Shown piece by piece: positions 51,911 to 64,000 of a DNA stretch of 64,000 nucleotides. The first letter of the stretch is position 1; each line of letters opens with the position of its first letter. Position numbers and translations under genes: made by a program. The notes under the pieces are model-generated. The model was not told the origin of the DNA and searched no databases. It was given only the letters and a program-made list of their open reading frames with translations. Source of the DNA: Pseudomonadota bacterium (GTDB lineage: Bacteria; Pseudomonadota; Alphaproteobacteria; Rhizobiales; Xanthobacteraceae); contig JAEYRD010000149.1 in the NCBI GenBank assembly GCA_023435725.1, forward strand, positions 6,489-70,488. The letters run 5' to 3'.

Positions 51911-52747
51911 CTAGTGCGACATCAAAGTCGGAACCGTCATGGCTTCCAGCATGGCCCGGGTGACGCCGCCGAGGACGCGTTCTTGCAATCGGGAATGGCC
52001 GTAGCCGCCCATCACCAGCAGGTCGAGGTTCTCGTCGGCGGCCAGCGACAGGATGGTCGGTTGAATATCGGCGCGTCCGGCCGACAGGCTGACGGTGCGG
52101 GTCGAGAGGCCGCGCCGGCCGAGATGTCTTGCAAGATTGCTCGCTGAGATTTCGTCGGGAACGGCGTCGGCTTCGTTGATCGTGATGATCACGATTCCCT
52201 CGGCGCGGGCTAGGAACGGTGCGGCGTCGCGCATCGCGCGGGCGGCGAGGCGACTGCCGTCCCAGCAGATGCCGATCCGGTTCGCCTTGAATGCACCACG
52301 GAAGGTGTAAGGCAGGAAAAGCACTGGGCCGCCCGCCTGAAACAGGATCTCGCCGGGGACGTCGTTGTCGAACGAGCCTTGAGCAGGATCGGGCTGCACC
52401 ACGATACTGAGATCGTGTAGCCGCGCCATCACGCCGAGCGAGCCGGCTGCGTCGACCGGGATCGCGCCAAGCGGGTGGCATGTATAGGAAATGCCGGCCT
52501 TCGTGGCTTCGCTCTCGAACACTGCCAGCGCTGCCTCGGCCTTCTCCACTGCGCGCTCGCGTTCCATCTCGAATACGGCTGCCGCGGCGGCGCCCGCCTC
52601 AACCACGTAGGCTGCGCTGGTTGCGACATAGCCGACGGCGACCGCATCGACATGGGCGTTGAGGTGCGCTGCGAGCGAGATCGAGCCGTCGATCACGGGT
52701 CGCATCGGTCGCTCGGTCGGAATGTGAACGAGAATGTCTTTGTACAT
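51911..52747 (-). CDS. Universal stress protein, two UspA domains
   Basis: I chose the ATG at 52747, where GGAGGCGCC lies just upstream; starts further up add unrelated residues. The 278-residue protein has two UspA-type halves. The first begins MYKDILVHIPTERPMRPVID. The second carries the ATP-binding pattern MGGYGHSRLQERVLGGVTRAML near the C-terminus. Such proteins are induced by stress and bind nucleotides; in this context it may respond to oxygen or growth state, but this is inferred. It is convergent with the 51679 gene. Confidence 0.88.
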   Translation of the reverse strand: MYKDILVHIPTERPMRPVIDGSISLAAHLNAHVDAVAVGYVATSAAYVVEAGAAAAAVFEMERERAVEKAEAALAVFESEATKAGISYTCHPLGAIPVDAAGSLGVMARLHDLSIVVQPDPAQGSFDNDVPGEILFQAGGPVLFLPYTFRGAFKANRIGICWDGSRLAARAMRDAAPFLARAEGIVIITINEADAVPDEISASNLARHLGRRGLSTRTVSLSAGRADIQPTILSLAADENLDLLVMGGYGHSRLQERVLGGVTRAMLEAMTVPTLMSH

Positions 52748-52959
52748 GGCGGCGCCTCCGATGGACATCATCCGATGGCCGCAGTTTTTCACTGCCCGCG
52801 TGGCCTGCGTTGAGCTGCATCAAATGTACTGCAGCGATTTTCGCCCGCGGTCGCCGGCCACAGTTTCTTTGCCAAGATTTAATCGGCCGGACGGGACGCC
52901 GTAAGGTGGCAGTGGCCATGTTGAGTGCAAGGCGACTTACCCAACATGGACATTTCGAC

Positions 52960-54492
52960 ATGAACGATCACGTCAATTCCGACACTACGTCCCGCAGGAT
53001 TCTGAAGCCGCGCCGGCTGGCGCTGCTCGGCACTGTGGCCGCGCTTGGCGTGGCCGTGCTGGCTGGCTCCCCCGGCTCTTCGCAGCTCGGGGTTACTTCG
53101 TTCATCGCGCCGGCCCAGGCTGCCGAAGCGGCTGGAACGCCGACCGGCTTTGGCGATCTCGTTGCGAAGGTCAAGCCTGCGGTCATCTCGGTGCGGGTCA
53201 AGATCGACCAGGACAACGACAAGAACGCGATGATGCAACAGAACCGGATGGATTCGGACGAGGACTCGCCGTTCGACCAGTTCTCGCGGCAGTTCGGCTT
53301 CCGCGGCCCGGGTGGCATGAACGGCATGCCGCGCCAGCGCCACCAGATGGTCACGGGTGAGGGCTCCGGCTTCTTCATCTCCGCCGACGGCTATGCGGTG
53401 ACCAACAATCACGTCGTCGATCACGCCGCGTCCGTCCAGGTGACCATGGATGACGGCACGACCTACACCGCGAAGGTGGTCGGCACCGATCCGAAGACAG
53501 ATCTCGCGCTGATCAAGGTCGATGGCAAGAAGGACTTCCCGTTCGTCAAATTCTCCGACCAGAAGCCGCGGATCGGCGACTGGGTCGTCGCGGTCGGCAA
53601 TCCCTTCGGCCTCGGCGGCACCGTCACGGCCGGCATCGTCTCGGCCAGCGGCCGCGACATCGGCAATGGTCCCTATGACGACTTCATCCAGATCGACGCG
53701 CCCATCAACAAGGGCAATTCCGGCGGTCCGGCCTTCGACATGAACGGCGCCGTGATCGGCGTGAACACCGCGATCTTCTCGCCCTCCGGCGGTTCCGTCG
53801 GCATCGGCTTCGACATTCCGGCCTCGACCGCGAAGCTCGTCATCGCGCAGCTGAAGGACAAGGGCGCGGTCACCCGCGGCTGGCTTGGCGTGCAGGTGCA
53901 GCCGGTCACTGCCGAGATCGCCGACAGCCTCGGCCTGAAAGAGGCGCGCGGCGCGATCGTCGACAATCCGCAGGACGGCAGCCCGGCGGCGAAGGCCGGT
54001 ATCGAGGCGGGCGACGTGATCACCGCCGTCAACGGCACCGCGATCAAGGATTCCCGCGATCTCGCCCGCACCATCGCCACCCTGGCACCGGGCACCTCGG
54101 TGAAGCTCGACGTCGTCCACAAGGGCGACAGCAAGACGGTGACGCTCGCGCTCGGCGAGTTGCCGAACGAGCGGCAGGCCAAGGCCGACCAGGGCAAGGC
54201 TCAGTCGAGCACCGGCACGCCGCGTCTCGGCCTCAGCCTGGCGCCGGCCAGTGAGGTTCAGGGCGCGGGCCAGAAGGGTGTCGTCGTTACCGAGGTCGAC
54301 CCGCAGGGGCCGGCCGCGCAGCGCGGCATCCAGACCGGCGACGTCATCCTCAACGTCGGCGGCAAGGCCGTCGCCAATGTCGGCGACGTCCGCTCCGAGC
54401 TGGCGCAGGCCAAGTCGTCCGGCAAGAACAGCGTGCTGTTGCAGGTGAAGAGCGCAGATGCGACGCGGTTTGTCGCGGTGCCGCTCGCTTAA
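52960..54492 (+). CDS. Periplasmic Deg/HtrA serine protease with two PDZ domains
   Basis: I chose the ATG at 52960, which gives a signal-peptide-like N-terminus (RRLALLGTVAALGVAVLAGS, then APAQAAEA). The 510-residue protein has the catalytic triad H151 (TNNHVVDH), D181 (PKTDLALIK) and S254 (KGNSGGPAF), followed by two PDZ domains (about 280-380 and 410-500, with GVQVQPVTAEIADSLG and GVVVTEVDPQGPAAQRG). A Gly/Met/Gln-rich loop at 88-130 precedes the triad, as in Deg proteins. It degrades or refolds damaged envelope proteins. A terminator follows. Confidence 0.93.
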   Translation: MNDHVNSDTTSRRILKPRRLALLGTVAALGVAVLAGSPGSSQLGVTSFIAPAQAAEAAGTPTGFGDLVAKVKPAVISVRVKIDQDNDKNAMMQQNRMDSDEDSPFDQFSRQFGFRGPGGMNGMPRQRHQMVTGEGSGFFISADGYAVTNNHVVDHAASVQVTMDDGTTYTAKVVGTDPKTDLALIKVDGKKDFPFVKFSDQKPRIGDWVVAVGNPFGLGGTVTAGIVSASGRDIGNGPYDDFIQIDAPINKGNSGGPAFDMNGAVIGVNTAIFSPSGGSVGIGFDIPASTAKLVIAQLKDKGAVTRGWLGVQVQPVTAEIADSLGLKEARGAIVDNPQDGSPAAKAGIEAGDVITAVNGTAIKDSRDLARTIATLAPGTSVKLDVVHKGDSKTVTLALGELPNERQAKADQGKAQSSTGTPRLGLSLAPASEVQGAGQKGVVVTEVDPQGPAAQRGIQTGDVILNVGGKAVANVGDVRSELAQAKSSGKNSVLLQVKSADATRFVAVPLA

Positions 54493-54518
54493 TTCGAGCT
54501 GATCTACGCAATCCTGAA

Positions 54519-54541
54519 GGCGGCCTGCGGGCCGCCTTTTT
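54519..54541 (+). terminator. Intrinsic terminator after the Deg protease gene
   Basis: GGCGGCC (54519-54525), loop TGCG, and GGCCGCC (54530-54536) are followed by TTTTT. It lies 27 bases after the protease stop and fits a rho-independent terminator. Confidence 0.88.
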
Positions 54542-54768
54542 CTTGCGCGTCTGAGAGATACCCACAGGCCGCCGATAACATTCTCGTTAACGGCAGCGAT
54601 GATGACCCGGTTCGTCCGAAAAAGCCCTCGTTCAATTGGCAGATTTCGAAGTAGCGTGTTGAGTCTTGGCGCCAATGAAGATGCCGAGGCGAAATTGCAA
54701 GAGTGAAACTCCGAACGTCCGGCCGCTTTGTGGAACCGGCCGGTCGTTCGCATTTGATCGGTGCCGAC

Positions 54769-55131
54769 ATGGATCGATTGAAGCTCTCGCTGAGACGTGC
54801 GCTGCTCGTGGCGCCGTTGGTGCTGACGACCGGAAGCGCCTTGGGGCGCGACGATGGCCGCTACGCCGACTCTCCGCTCAAGCCGTGGTTCGACAGCCTG
54901 CGCAGCCATCTCGGCCCGTGCTGCTCGGATGCAGATGGATTTGCCGTCTCGGATCCCGACTGGGAGTCGCATGACGGGCATTATCGGGTGCGTCTCGATG
55001 GCCAGTGGGTCGAGGTGCCGGATGAAGCCGTCATCACGGAGCCGAACCGGGCCGGCCGCACCATGGTTTGGCCGGTGAAGACCGCGTTCGGAATTTCCAT
55101 CCGTTGCTTCATGCCGGGCAGCATGATCTGA
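54769..55131 (+). CDS. Hypothetical secreted protein
   Basis: I chose the ATG at 54769, which gives a signal peptide (LRRALLVAPLVLTTGSALG); the frame is open 22 codons further upstream without a clear site. The mature part has DSPLKPWFDSLRSHLGPCCS, ESHDGHYRVRLDGQWVEVPD and RCFMPGSMI with three Cys in all. This matches a family of small rhizobial secreted proteins of unknown function that have this PLKxWFDSL core. It probably acts in the periplasm. Confidence 0.6.
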   Translation: MDRLKLSLRRALLVAPLVLTTGSALGRDDGRYADSPLKPWFDSLRSHLGPCCSDADGFAVSDPDWESHDGHYRVRLDGQWVEVPDEAVITEPNRAGRTMVWPVKTAFGISIRCFMPGSMI

Positions 55132-55143
55132 CGCCGATTGGCG

Positions 55144-55422
55144 TCACCGCTTGCTGGATTTTCGCTTCGACGATTTCTTGGTTGTCTTCTTGGACGCCTT
55201 TCTCTTGGACGTCTTTTGCGTCGATGCCTTCTTCGGGACTTTCTTGCCCTTCTGGCGCGCCTCCGACAGGCCGATCGCGATCGCCTGCTTGCGGGTCTTC
55301 ACGCGTCCGCCACGACCGCCGGGTCCGCTCTTCGCGGTACCCTTCTTGTAACGGCGCATCTCGCGCTCGACATCATCACTGGCGCTGCGCGAGTAGCGGC
55401 GCTTCTTCGCCTTGCGTGCCAT
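55144..55422 (-). CDS. DUF6496-like basic protein (histone-H1-like tail)
   Basis: The 92-residue protein is rich in Lys, Arg and Ser. Its first half (MARKAKKRRYSRSASDDVER, then TRKQAIAIGLSEARQKGKKV) fits the DUF6496 pattern. The second half is a run of Lys/Ser/Thr repeats (KKASTQKTSKRKASKKTTKK), which resembles the tails of H1-like bacterial DNA-binding proteins. It may bind nucleic acid. It is convergent with the secreted protein gene. Confidence 0.65.
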   Translation of the reverse strand: MARKAKKRRYSRSASDDVEREMRRYKKGTAKSGPGGRGGRVKTRKQAIAIGLSEARQKGKKVPKKASTQKTSKRKASKKTTKKSSKRKSSKR

Positions 55423-55505
55423 GCATATTCTCCCTTGGCCGAGGGAGAACCAATCGGCACAGGCAAGGTTCCGAACGCGCCAGCGCAGCGTCGTTGCGAA
55501 ACGGC

Positions 55506-55700
55506 CTAGAAGGAATTTGCTAGCTCGATCTCGGCCTCCAGGACCTGGATGCGGCGTGAAGCCTCGGCGAAAGACAGATCCCGCGCATATTGTGCGGGCT
55601 GATACGCCTCATCGCTTAGCCGCTTCAGCCTGAGCCCCTGCGCCCGGGTCATCTGCTCGGTGAGGAAAATCCTGGCGTCGTATTTACCTTGAACCTGCAT
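55506..55700 (-). CDS. DUF3072-like small protein
   Basis: The 64-residue protein has MTRAQGLRLKRLSDEAYQPA and LSFAEASRRIQVLEAEIELA, corresponding to the DUF3072 pattern of a short helical repeat (AQxxxLKxLxxEA ... xxAEASRRIxxL). Function is unknown. It follows a divergent AT-rich spacer (55701-55761) shared with the 55762 gene. Confidence 0.6.
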   Translation of the reverse strand: MQVQGKYDARIFLTEQMTRAQGLRLKRLSDEAYQPAQYARDLSFAEASRRIQVLEAEIELANSF

Positions 55701-55761
55701 GTTACTGCTCCGTCCTGAAATCGTGACTTGACTATATGTTCTTATTTTGTTCTAACAAGCC

Positions 55762-56037
55762 ATGGATAACAGAATTAATGAAATTCGGCGTAAAATCAGA
55801 GCCTTGCGGCTAGAAATGGCCGACATCGAGGTGTCTGTCCGCGACCTCGTCGACCGCGATCGCGACTGCACAGAGAAGGCCCTGGCGCAGATGGATCTGC
55901 GCCAGAAAATCAACCTGCTGATCGGCGAATGGAAGGCCGCCGGTGGCGGCGACGTCCTGCCGGATGTTCGCAACCGAGTGCGCCTTCGTCCCGTAAAGGC
56001 AGTCGGCAATCCCGTGCGCGCGATCGCGCGCCGCTGA
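55762..56037 (+). CDS. Hypothetical protein, coiled-coil N-terminus
   Basis: The 91-residue protein starts MDNRINEIRRKIRALRLEMA with regular hydrophobic spacing up to about residue 60, then a basic tail (RNRVRLRPVKAVGNPVRAIA). It is predicted to be mostly helical. The following 56056 gene on the same strand, 18 bases on, encodes a related-looking helical protein. Function is unknown. Confidence 0.55.
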   Translation: MDNRINEIRRKIRALRLEMADIEVSVRDLVDRDRDCTEKALAQMDLRQKINLLIGEWKAAGGGDVLPDVRNRVRLRPVKAVGNPVRAIARR

Positions 56038-56055
56038 GACCCTTGGGAGCGCGCG

Positions 56056-56241
56056 GTGGTGGAAGACCCGGACACGTACCGGATCTTGAGACTGCGCGCC
56101 GAGATTCTCGAACTCGGCTCCGCGATCCGGCAATTGCAGCGCGAAGGCCTCGACGATGCCGCGGCCCAGCTCCTGATCGCGCGCAAGCGCGCACAGCTCG
56201 AGCATCTCGTGAAGGCGAATGCCGCGGGACGACCACTTTAA
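56056..56241 (+). CDS. Hypothetical small helical protein
   Basis: The 61-residue protein (MVEDPDTYRILRLRAEILEL, then GSAIRQLQREGLDDAAAQLL) is a helical, probably coiled-coil, protein. It is encoded 18 bases after the 55762 gene, so the two may be co-expressed. The family is not recognised. Confidence 0.5.
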   Translation: MVEDPDTYRILRLRAEILELGSAIRQLQREGLDDAAAQLLIARKRAQLEHLVKANAAGRPL

Positions 56242-56555
56242 CATCACTGATATCCGTCACGGCTAAAGCGTGCGCGCAGGCGACACGCGGGAGTGCGTTG
56301 ATGTCGGATGCCGACATGGTCTCGATGCCGGGCGGTTTTCGAAGAAATCTGTGCCGACGTTCGCGCATCCGAGGTGGCGACGCGTGAGCGCGTTGCTGTG
56401 AAACTGGAGCATTGCTCAGTCGAGGATTTGAAACGCAGAGCCCGCGGTGAGCTGACGCGTACGCCGACGATGCGGTGATTGAAGGATTTTCGATAGGGGT
56501 GGCAAAGCCAAAAGGCCCCGCGAGCGCGGGGCCTTCCATCAGCCTGGACGAACGC
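56242..56555. other. Spacer with an intrinsic terminator
   Basis: About 314 bases between the small coiled-coil genes and the secreted protein gene. No gene was recognised. It contains the terminator at 56511-56536. Confidence 0.5.
56511..56536 (-). terminator. Intrinsic terminator of the small secreted protein gene
   Basis: GGCCCCGCG and CGCGGGGCC arms with a two-base loop lie 20 bases after the minus-strand stop at 56556. On that strand the stem is followed by TTTTGGC, a short T-run. It serves the 56556 gene. Confidence 0.75.
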
Positions 56556-56798
56556 TCACTTGGTGTTGCTCATGCCGCCCTTGTTCGTCATGGTGCCGCC
56601 CTGGTCGGAGCCGGGGCCAGAGCCGCCCTGGCCGGATGGGTCGGCGCCCTTCGAGGATTTGGTATTGGCACCCGTGGTCTGCGACGATGACATCGAGGAT
56701 CCATGCTTGGCCTTGTGCGATTTGGCCTGCGCGGCGAACGGAGTGGCGGCAAGGCCGGTTACCAACATCACGGCGAGGGCGAGCTTGATCATCTTCAT
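56556..56798 (-). CDS. Small secreted protein, Ser/Gly/Lys-rich
   Basis: The 80-residue protein has a clear signal peptide (MKMIKLALAVMLVTGLAATP, cleavage after AAQA) and a mature part of about 58 residues rich in Ser, Gly, Lys and Thr (KSHKAKHGSSMSSSQTTGAN, then GQGGSGPGSDQGG), with no Cys. It is probably unfolded in the periplasm. Such proteins are frequent in Bradyrhizobium and have no known role. A terminator lies directly downstream. Confidence 0.65.
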   Translation of the reverse strand: MKMIKLALAVMLVTGLAATPFAAQAKSHKAKHGSSMSSSQTTGANTKSSKGADPSGQGGSGPGSDQGGTMTNKGGMSNTK

Positions 56799-56894
56799 GC
56801 GCGGGAACTCCCTGGGTTAAATTGACGCAGGCAGCCAACCGCCGTTCGAAGCAGGAGTTCCGAACAAAAGCATCTCCCGCGTTTCACATCCGCT

Positions 56895-57152
56895 TCAAGA
56901 TTCCTTGTCCTCTGCGAGGATGAACACGATCCCCGTGAGCGTCGCGCCGATTGCGAACGTCGTTACCAGCGTGAGCACGAAGACGATGACAGCCTGCCCG
57001 CCGCCATCGCTCAGCAACTTGGCGACGGCCGGATTGGACAGAATGAGAGCGAGGCTGAATGCGAGGCCGAGGGCCGCGCCCATCATTGCATGCGTCATCA
57101 GCTTGATGGCGCCTGTGGGAGAGATCAGGCCTGGCGACTTCTTTACGCGCAT
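56895..57152 (-). CDS. Hypothetical two-helix membrane protein
   Basis: I chose the ATG at 57152, whose product starts MRVKKSPGLISPTGAIKLMT; longer frames add unlikely residues. The 85-residue protein has two hydrophobic segments, ALGLAFSLALILSNPAVAKL and VIVFVLTLVTTFAIGATLTG. Function unknown. It is divergent from the 57295 gene across about 140 bases. Confidence 0.5.
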   Translation of the reverse strand: MRVKKSPGLISPTGAIKLMTHAMMGAALGLAFSLALILSNPAVAKLLSDGGGQAVIVFVLTLVTTFAIGATLTGIVFILAEDKES

Positions 57153-57294
57153 GGAACTGCATCTCGATCTGGCATGCAAACGCGCGCAACCGATCGCTGG
57201 TTCCGTCGGCATGAAGGAATTGTCATCTGCCGCTTCATCCGGCGTTCATGCCGGTATTGCGAGGATGAGCGCCATCAACACGGGAACATTCGAT

Positions 57295-57516
57295 ATGGGC
57301 AAGGTAATCTTTCTCTATCGCTCGCTGGCCTATCGCAACGCGGCCGCGGACATGCTGCGCAGGGCGCGGAAACTGCCGCTCGGGGCGGAACGCAGCGCGG
57401 CCCGGCGCTATGCCACGGCGCTGCGCGATCTTTCGCAGACGGAGGCCTGGCTCGAAGGGCGTGTCGCCGATGAACCTCGGTCGGTGCAGCGAATGAGGAC
57501 CGCAGCGTCCGGCTAG
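57295..57516 (+). CDS. Hypothetical small protein
   Basis: I chose the ATG at 57295 on the basis of composition: the product starts MGKVIFLYRSLAYRNAAADM and is helical and rich in Ala, Arg and Leu. An ATG ten codons upstream (57265) is also possible. No family is recognised. Its end is convergent with the HWE kinase gene, with four bases of overlap. Confidence 0.45.
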   Translation: MGKVIFLYRSLAYRNAAADMLRRARKLPLGAERSAARRYATALRDLSQTEAWLEGRVADEPRSVQRMRTAASG

Positions 57517-59003
57517 CCGGATGCACGTTGCAACTTGGCGGAGCTGGCGGCGTCAAATTTTCCGGCAGCGGCCGTCGCCGCAGTCTTGGGCGTCAAGGGC
57601 ACTTCCAGGCGACACAACAGGCCTTCGGCACGCCACTCGAATTGCGCCTGTCCACCAAGCTGGGACTCGACGCTCGCAAGCAGGCTCCGCGTGCCGAAGC
57701 CGCGAGATTTCGGCGTCTTGACGCGCGGGCCGCCGGTTTCCTCCCAGGTCAAAGCGAGGAGGTGGTCGTCGACCTGCCAGCCGATCATGAGCCGTCCCGA
57801 CCGCGTCGACAGCGCGCCATACTTTGCCGAATTGGTGAAGAGCTCGTGCAGCGCCAGTGCCAACGTCTGGGCGGTCGCCGGCTGCAACTGGACCTCGGGA
57901 CCTGCCAACTTGATCTGGTCGCCGATCGAATAGGGCGCAACCTCTTCCTCGATCAGCTTCGACAGCTCGGCGCCCTGCCAGCTCGACAGCGACAGGATCG
58001 TGTGCACGCGCGCCAGCGCATTGATCCGTCCTTCGACGGCGTTGACGTAAGCCTTGACCTCGTCGGCACGGGTGAGGCGCACGATCGATTGCGCCAGCGC
58101 CAGTGCATTCTTGGCGCGATGATCGACTTCCCGCGCGAGGAGATTCTGCCGCTCCTCGGCGCGCTTGCGCTCGGTAATGTCCACGGTGACGCCGCTCACG
58201 CGCACCACGCGACCGGCCTGGTCCACCGTCGCGGCCGCCGTGCCGACGCACCAGCGCACCTCGCCATCGGGCCGGCTGACACGAAATTCCCCTTCATAGG
58301 CGCGCGCTCCGCTATTGAACGCGGCAATGGCCTGGCTGAACCGTTCGGCGTCGCCGGGGTGCAGCAGGGCCTGGATGTTGGCCGACGTGACGTTGAAGGT
58401 CTCCGGAGTCACCCCGAAGATGCGGTACTGGCCTTCGTCCCACATCCAGTCGCCATTGCTCCAGTCCCAATCCCAGGATCCCATCTTGCCGGCAGCGATG
58501 GCCATGCTGCGCCGCTCCTCGCTCTCGCGCAGCTTCGCTGTCGAGTTTTCCAATTCCGCCGTGCGAGCTCGGACGCGGTCCTCGAGTTCCCGGTTCAGCC
58601 GCTCGAGCTGTCGCGTCTTGCGATAGAGCTCGGCGAACACCTTGATCTTGGCGCGCAGCACCTCCGGCACGACCGGCACCGGCACGTAGTCGACCGCGCC
58701 CATCTCGTAGCCGCGCAACCGATCGATGTCGCTGACCTGAATGGCCGAGATGAAGATCATCGCTGTCTTCTGGAAGCGCGGATGTTCGCGGATCATCGCG
58801 GCGAGCTCGAAGCCGTCGAGCTCGGGCATGCAGACGTCGACAAGGATCACCGCGATCTCGGTCTTGAGCAGCACCTCCAGCGCCTCGCGGCCCGACGAGG
58901 CGATCACGAGGTTCTCGCCGAGATCTTTCAAGATCACCTCATAGGCGAGCAGCTTGGCCGGCTGGTCATCGACGAGGAGGATGTTGACCTTTTCGTGGTC
59001 CAT
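57513..59003 (-). CDS. Receiver-PAS-HWE histidine kinase
   Basis: I chose the ATG at 59003; frames further upstream belong to the neighbouring kinase. The 496-residue protein has a receiver domain (residues 5-120, VNILLVDDQPAKLLAYEVIL, phosphoacceptor D56 in VDVCMPELDG), a coiled linker, a PAS domain (~165-280, ending SGVTVDITERKRAEERQ), and an HWE kinase (H295 in REVDHRAKNALALAQSI; HELFTNSAKYGAL as the N-box). In the receiver the usual conserved Lys after beta-5 is replaced (VDYVPVPVVPEVLR), so phosphotransfer there may be unusual. It probably takes its signal from the giant kinase encoded 15 bases upstream. Confidence 0.88.
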   Translation of the reverse strand: MDHEKVNILLVDDQPAKLLAYEVILKDLGENLVIASSGREALEVLLKTEIAVILVDVCMPELDGFELAAMIREHPRFQKTAMIFISAIQVSDIDRLRGYEMGAVDYVPVPVVPEVLRAKIKVFAELYRKTRQLERLNRELEDRVRARTAELENSTAKLRESEERRSMAIAAGKMGSWDWDWSNGDWMWDEGQYRIFGVTPETFNVTSANIQALLHPGDAERFSQAIAAFNSGARAYEGEFRVSRPDGEVRWCVGTAAATVDQAGRVVRVSGVTVDITERKRAEERQNLLAREVDHRAKNALALAQSIVRLTRADEVKAYVNAVEGRINALARVHTILSLSSWQGAELSKLIEEEVAPYSIGDQIKLAGPEVQLQPATAQTLALALHELFTNSAKYGALSTRSGRLMIGWQVDDHLLALTWEETGGPRVKTPKSRGFGTRSLLASVESQLGGQAQFEWRAEGLLCRLEVPLTPKTAATAAAGKFDAASSAKLQRASG

Positions 59004-59017
59004 TCGCGGATCCAAAC

Positions 59018-64000
<4,983 letters not shown>

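Noticed and set aside
52879..54981. A 700-residue open frame on the minus strand opposite the Deg protease gene
   Set aside because: It is a shadow of GC-rich codons in the protease gene: His/Arg/Asp-rich, no family, and it covers the terminator and the adjacent gene.

Overview
The window looks like alphaproteobacterial chromosome, most probably Bradyrhizobium or a close relative. The GC-rich coding bias, a red-type (form IC) cbb operon in the order cbbR<>cbbF-P-T-A-L-S-X-E, an IS66 element carrying an accessory ORF, VanZ-like and HWE-kinase genes and several rhizobial-style short proteins all point that way. No rRNA, tRNA or CRISPR array was seen.

Bases 1-33.7 kb are a surface-polysaccharide locus. 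It holds an edge-cut glycosyltransferase, a secreted beta-helix protein, a CysE-like acetyltransferase, an O-antigen polymerase/ligase-like membrane protein, several GT2 glycosyltransferases, and an Alg14/Alg13-like (PssD/PssE-type) pair. A WbpB/WbpD/WbpE-like set with a Wzx-type flippase could make a 3-amino-3-deoxy-type sugar. A second DegT aminotransferase and an epimerase, and the four dTDP-L-rhamnose genes (rmlBA divergent from rmlCD), complete the sugar supply. Embedded in it is a type I secretion module: a 966-residue protein (beta-helix, Ig-like repeats, RTX-like C-terminus) directly followed by its likely ABC exporter and HlyD-type adaptor. Two 2-oxoglutarate/Fe(II)-type oxygenases lie in the same locus. 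At 4.8-8.0 kb there is a nested insertion-sequence wreck: IS66 inside an IS3-family orfA, next to a second IS3 remnant. AT-rich intergenic islands mark the promoter regions of this locus.

Bases 34-41.5 kb are mixed: short conserved proteins, an N-carbamoyl-D-amino acid hydrolase, decayed remains of an aspartate decarboxylase/aspartate-alanine antiporter locus, and a TetR-MFS pair sharing a duplicated palindromic operator.

Bases 41.5-51.4 kb are the Calvin-Benson-Bassham operon with its LysR regulator cbbR. Two paralogous short proteins flank it, and a strong terminator-like hairpin separates cbbS from cbbX.

Bases 51.9-64 kb hold a universal stress protein, a periplasmic Deg protease, short basic, secreted or coiled-coil proteins, and a two-component operon: a giant hybrid kinase with at least eight 92-residue HAMP-type repeats (cut by the window edge) and a receiver-PAS-HWE kinase.
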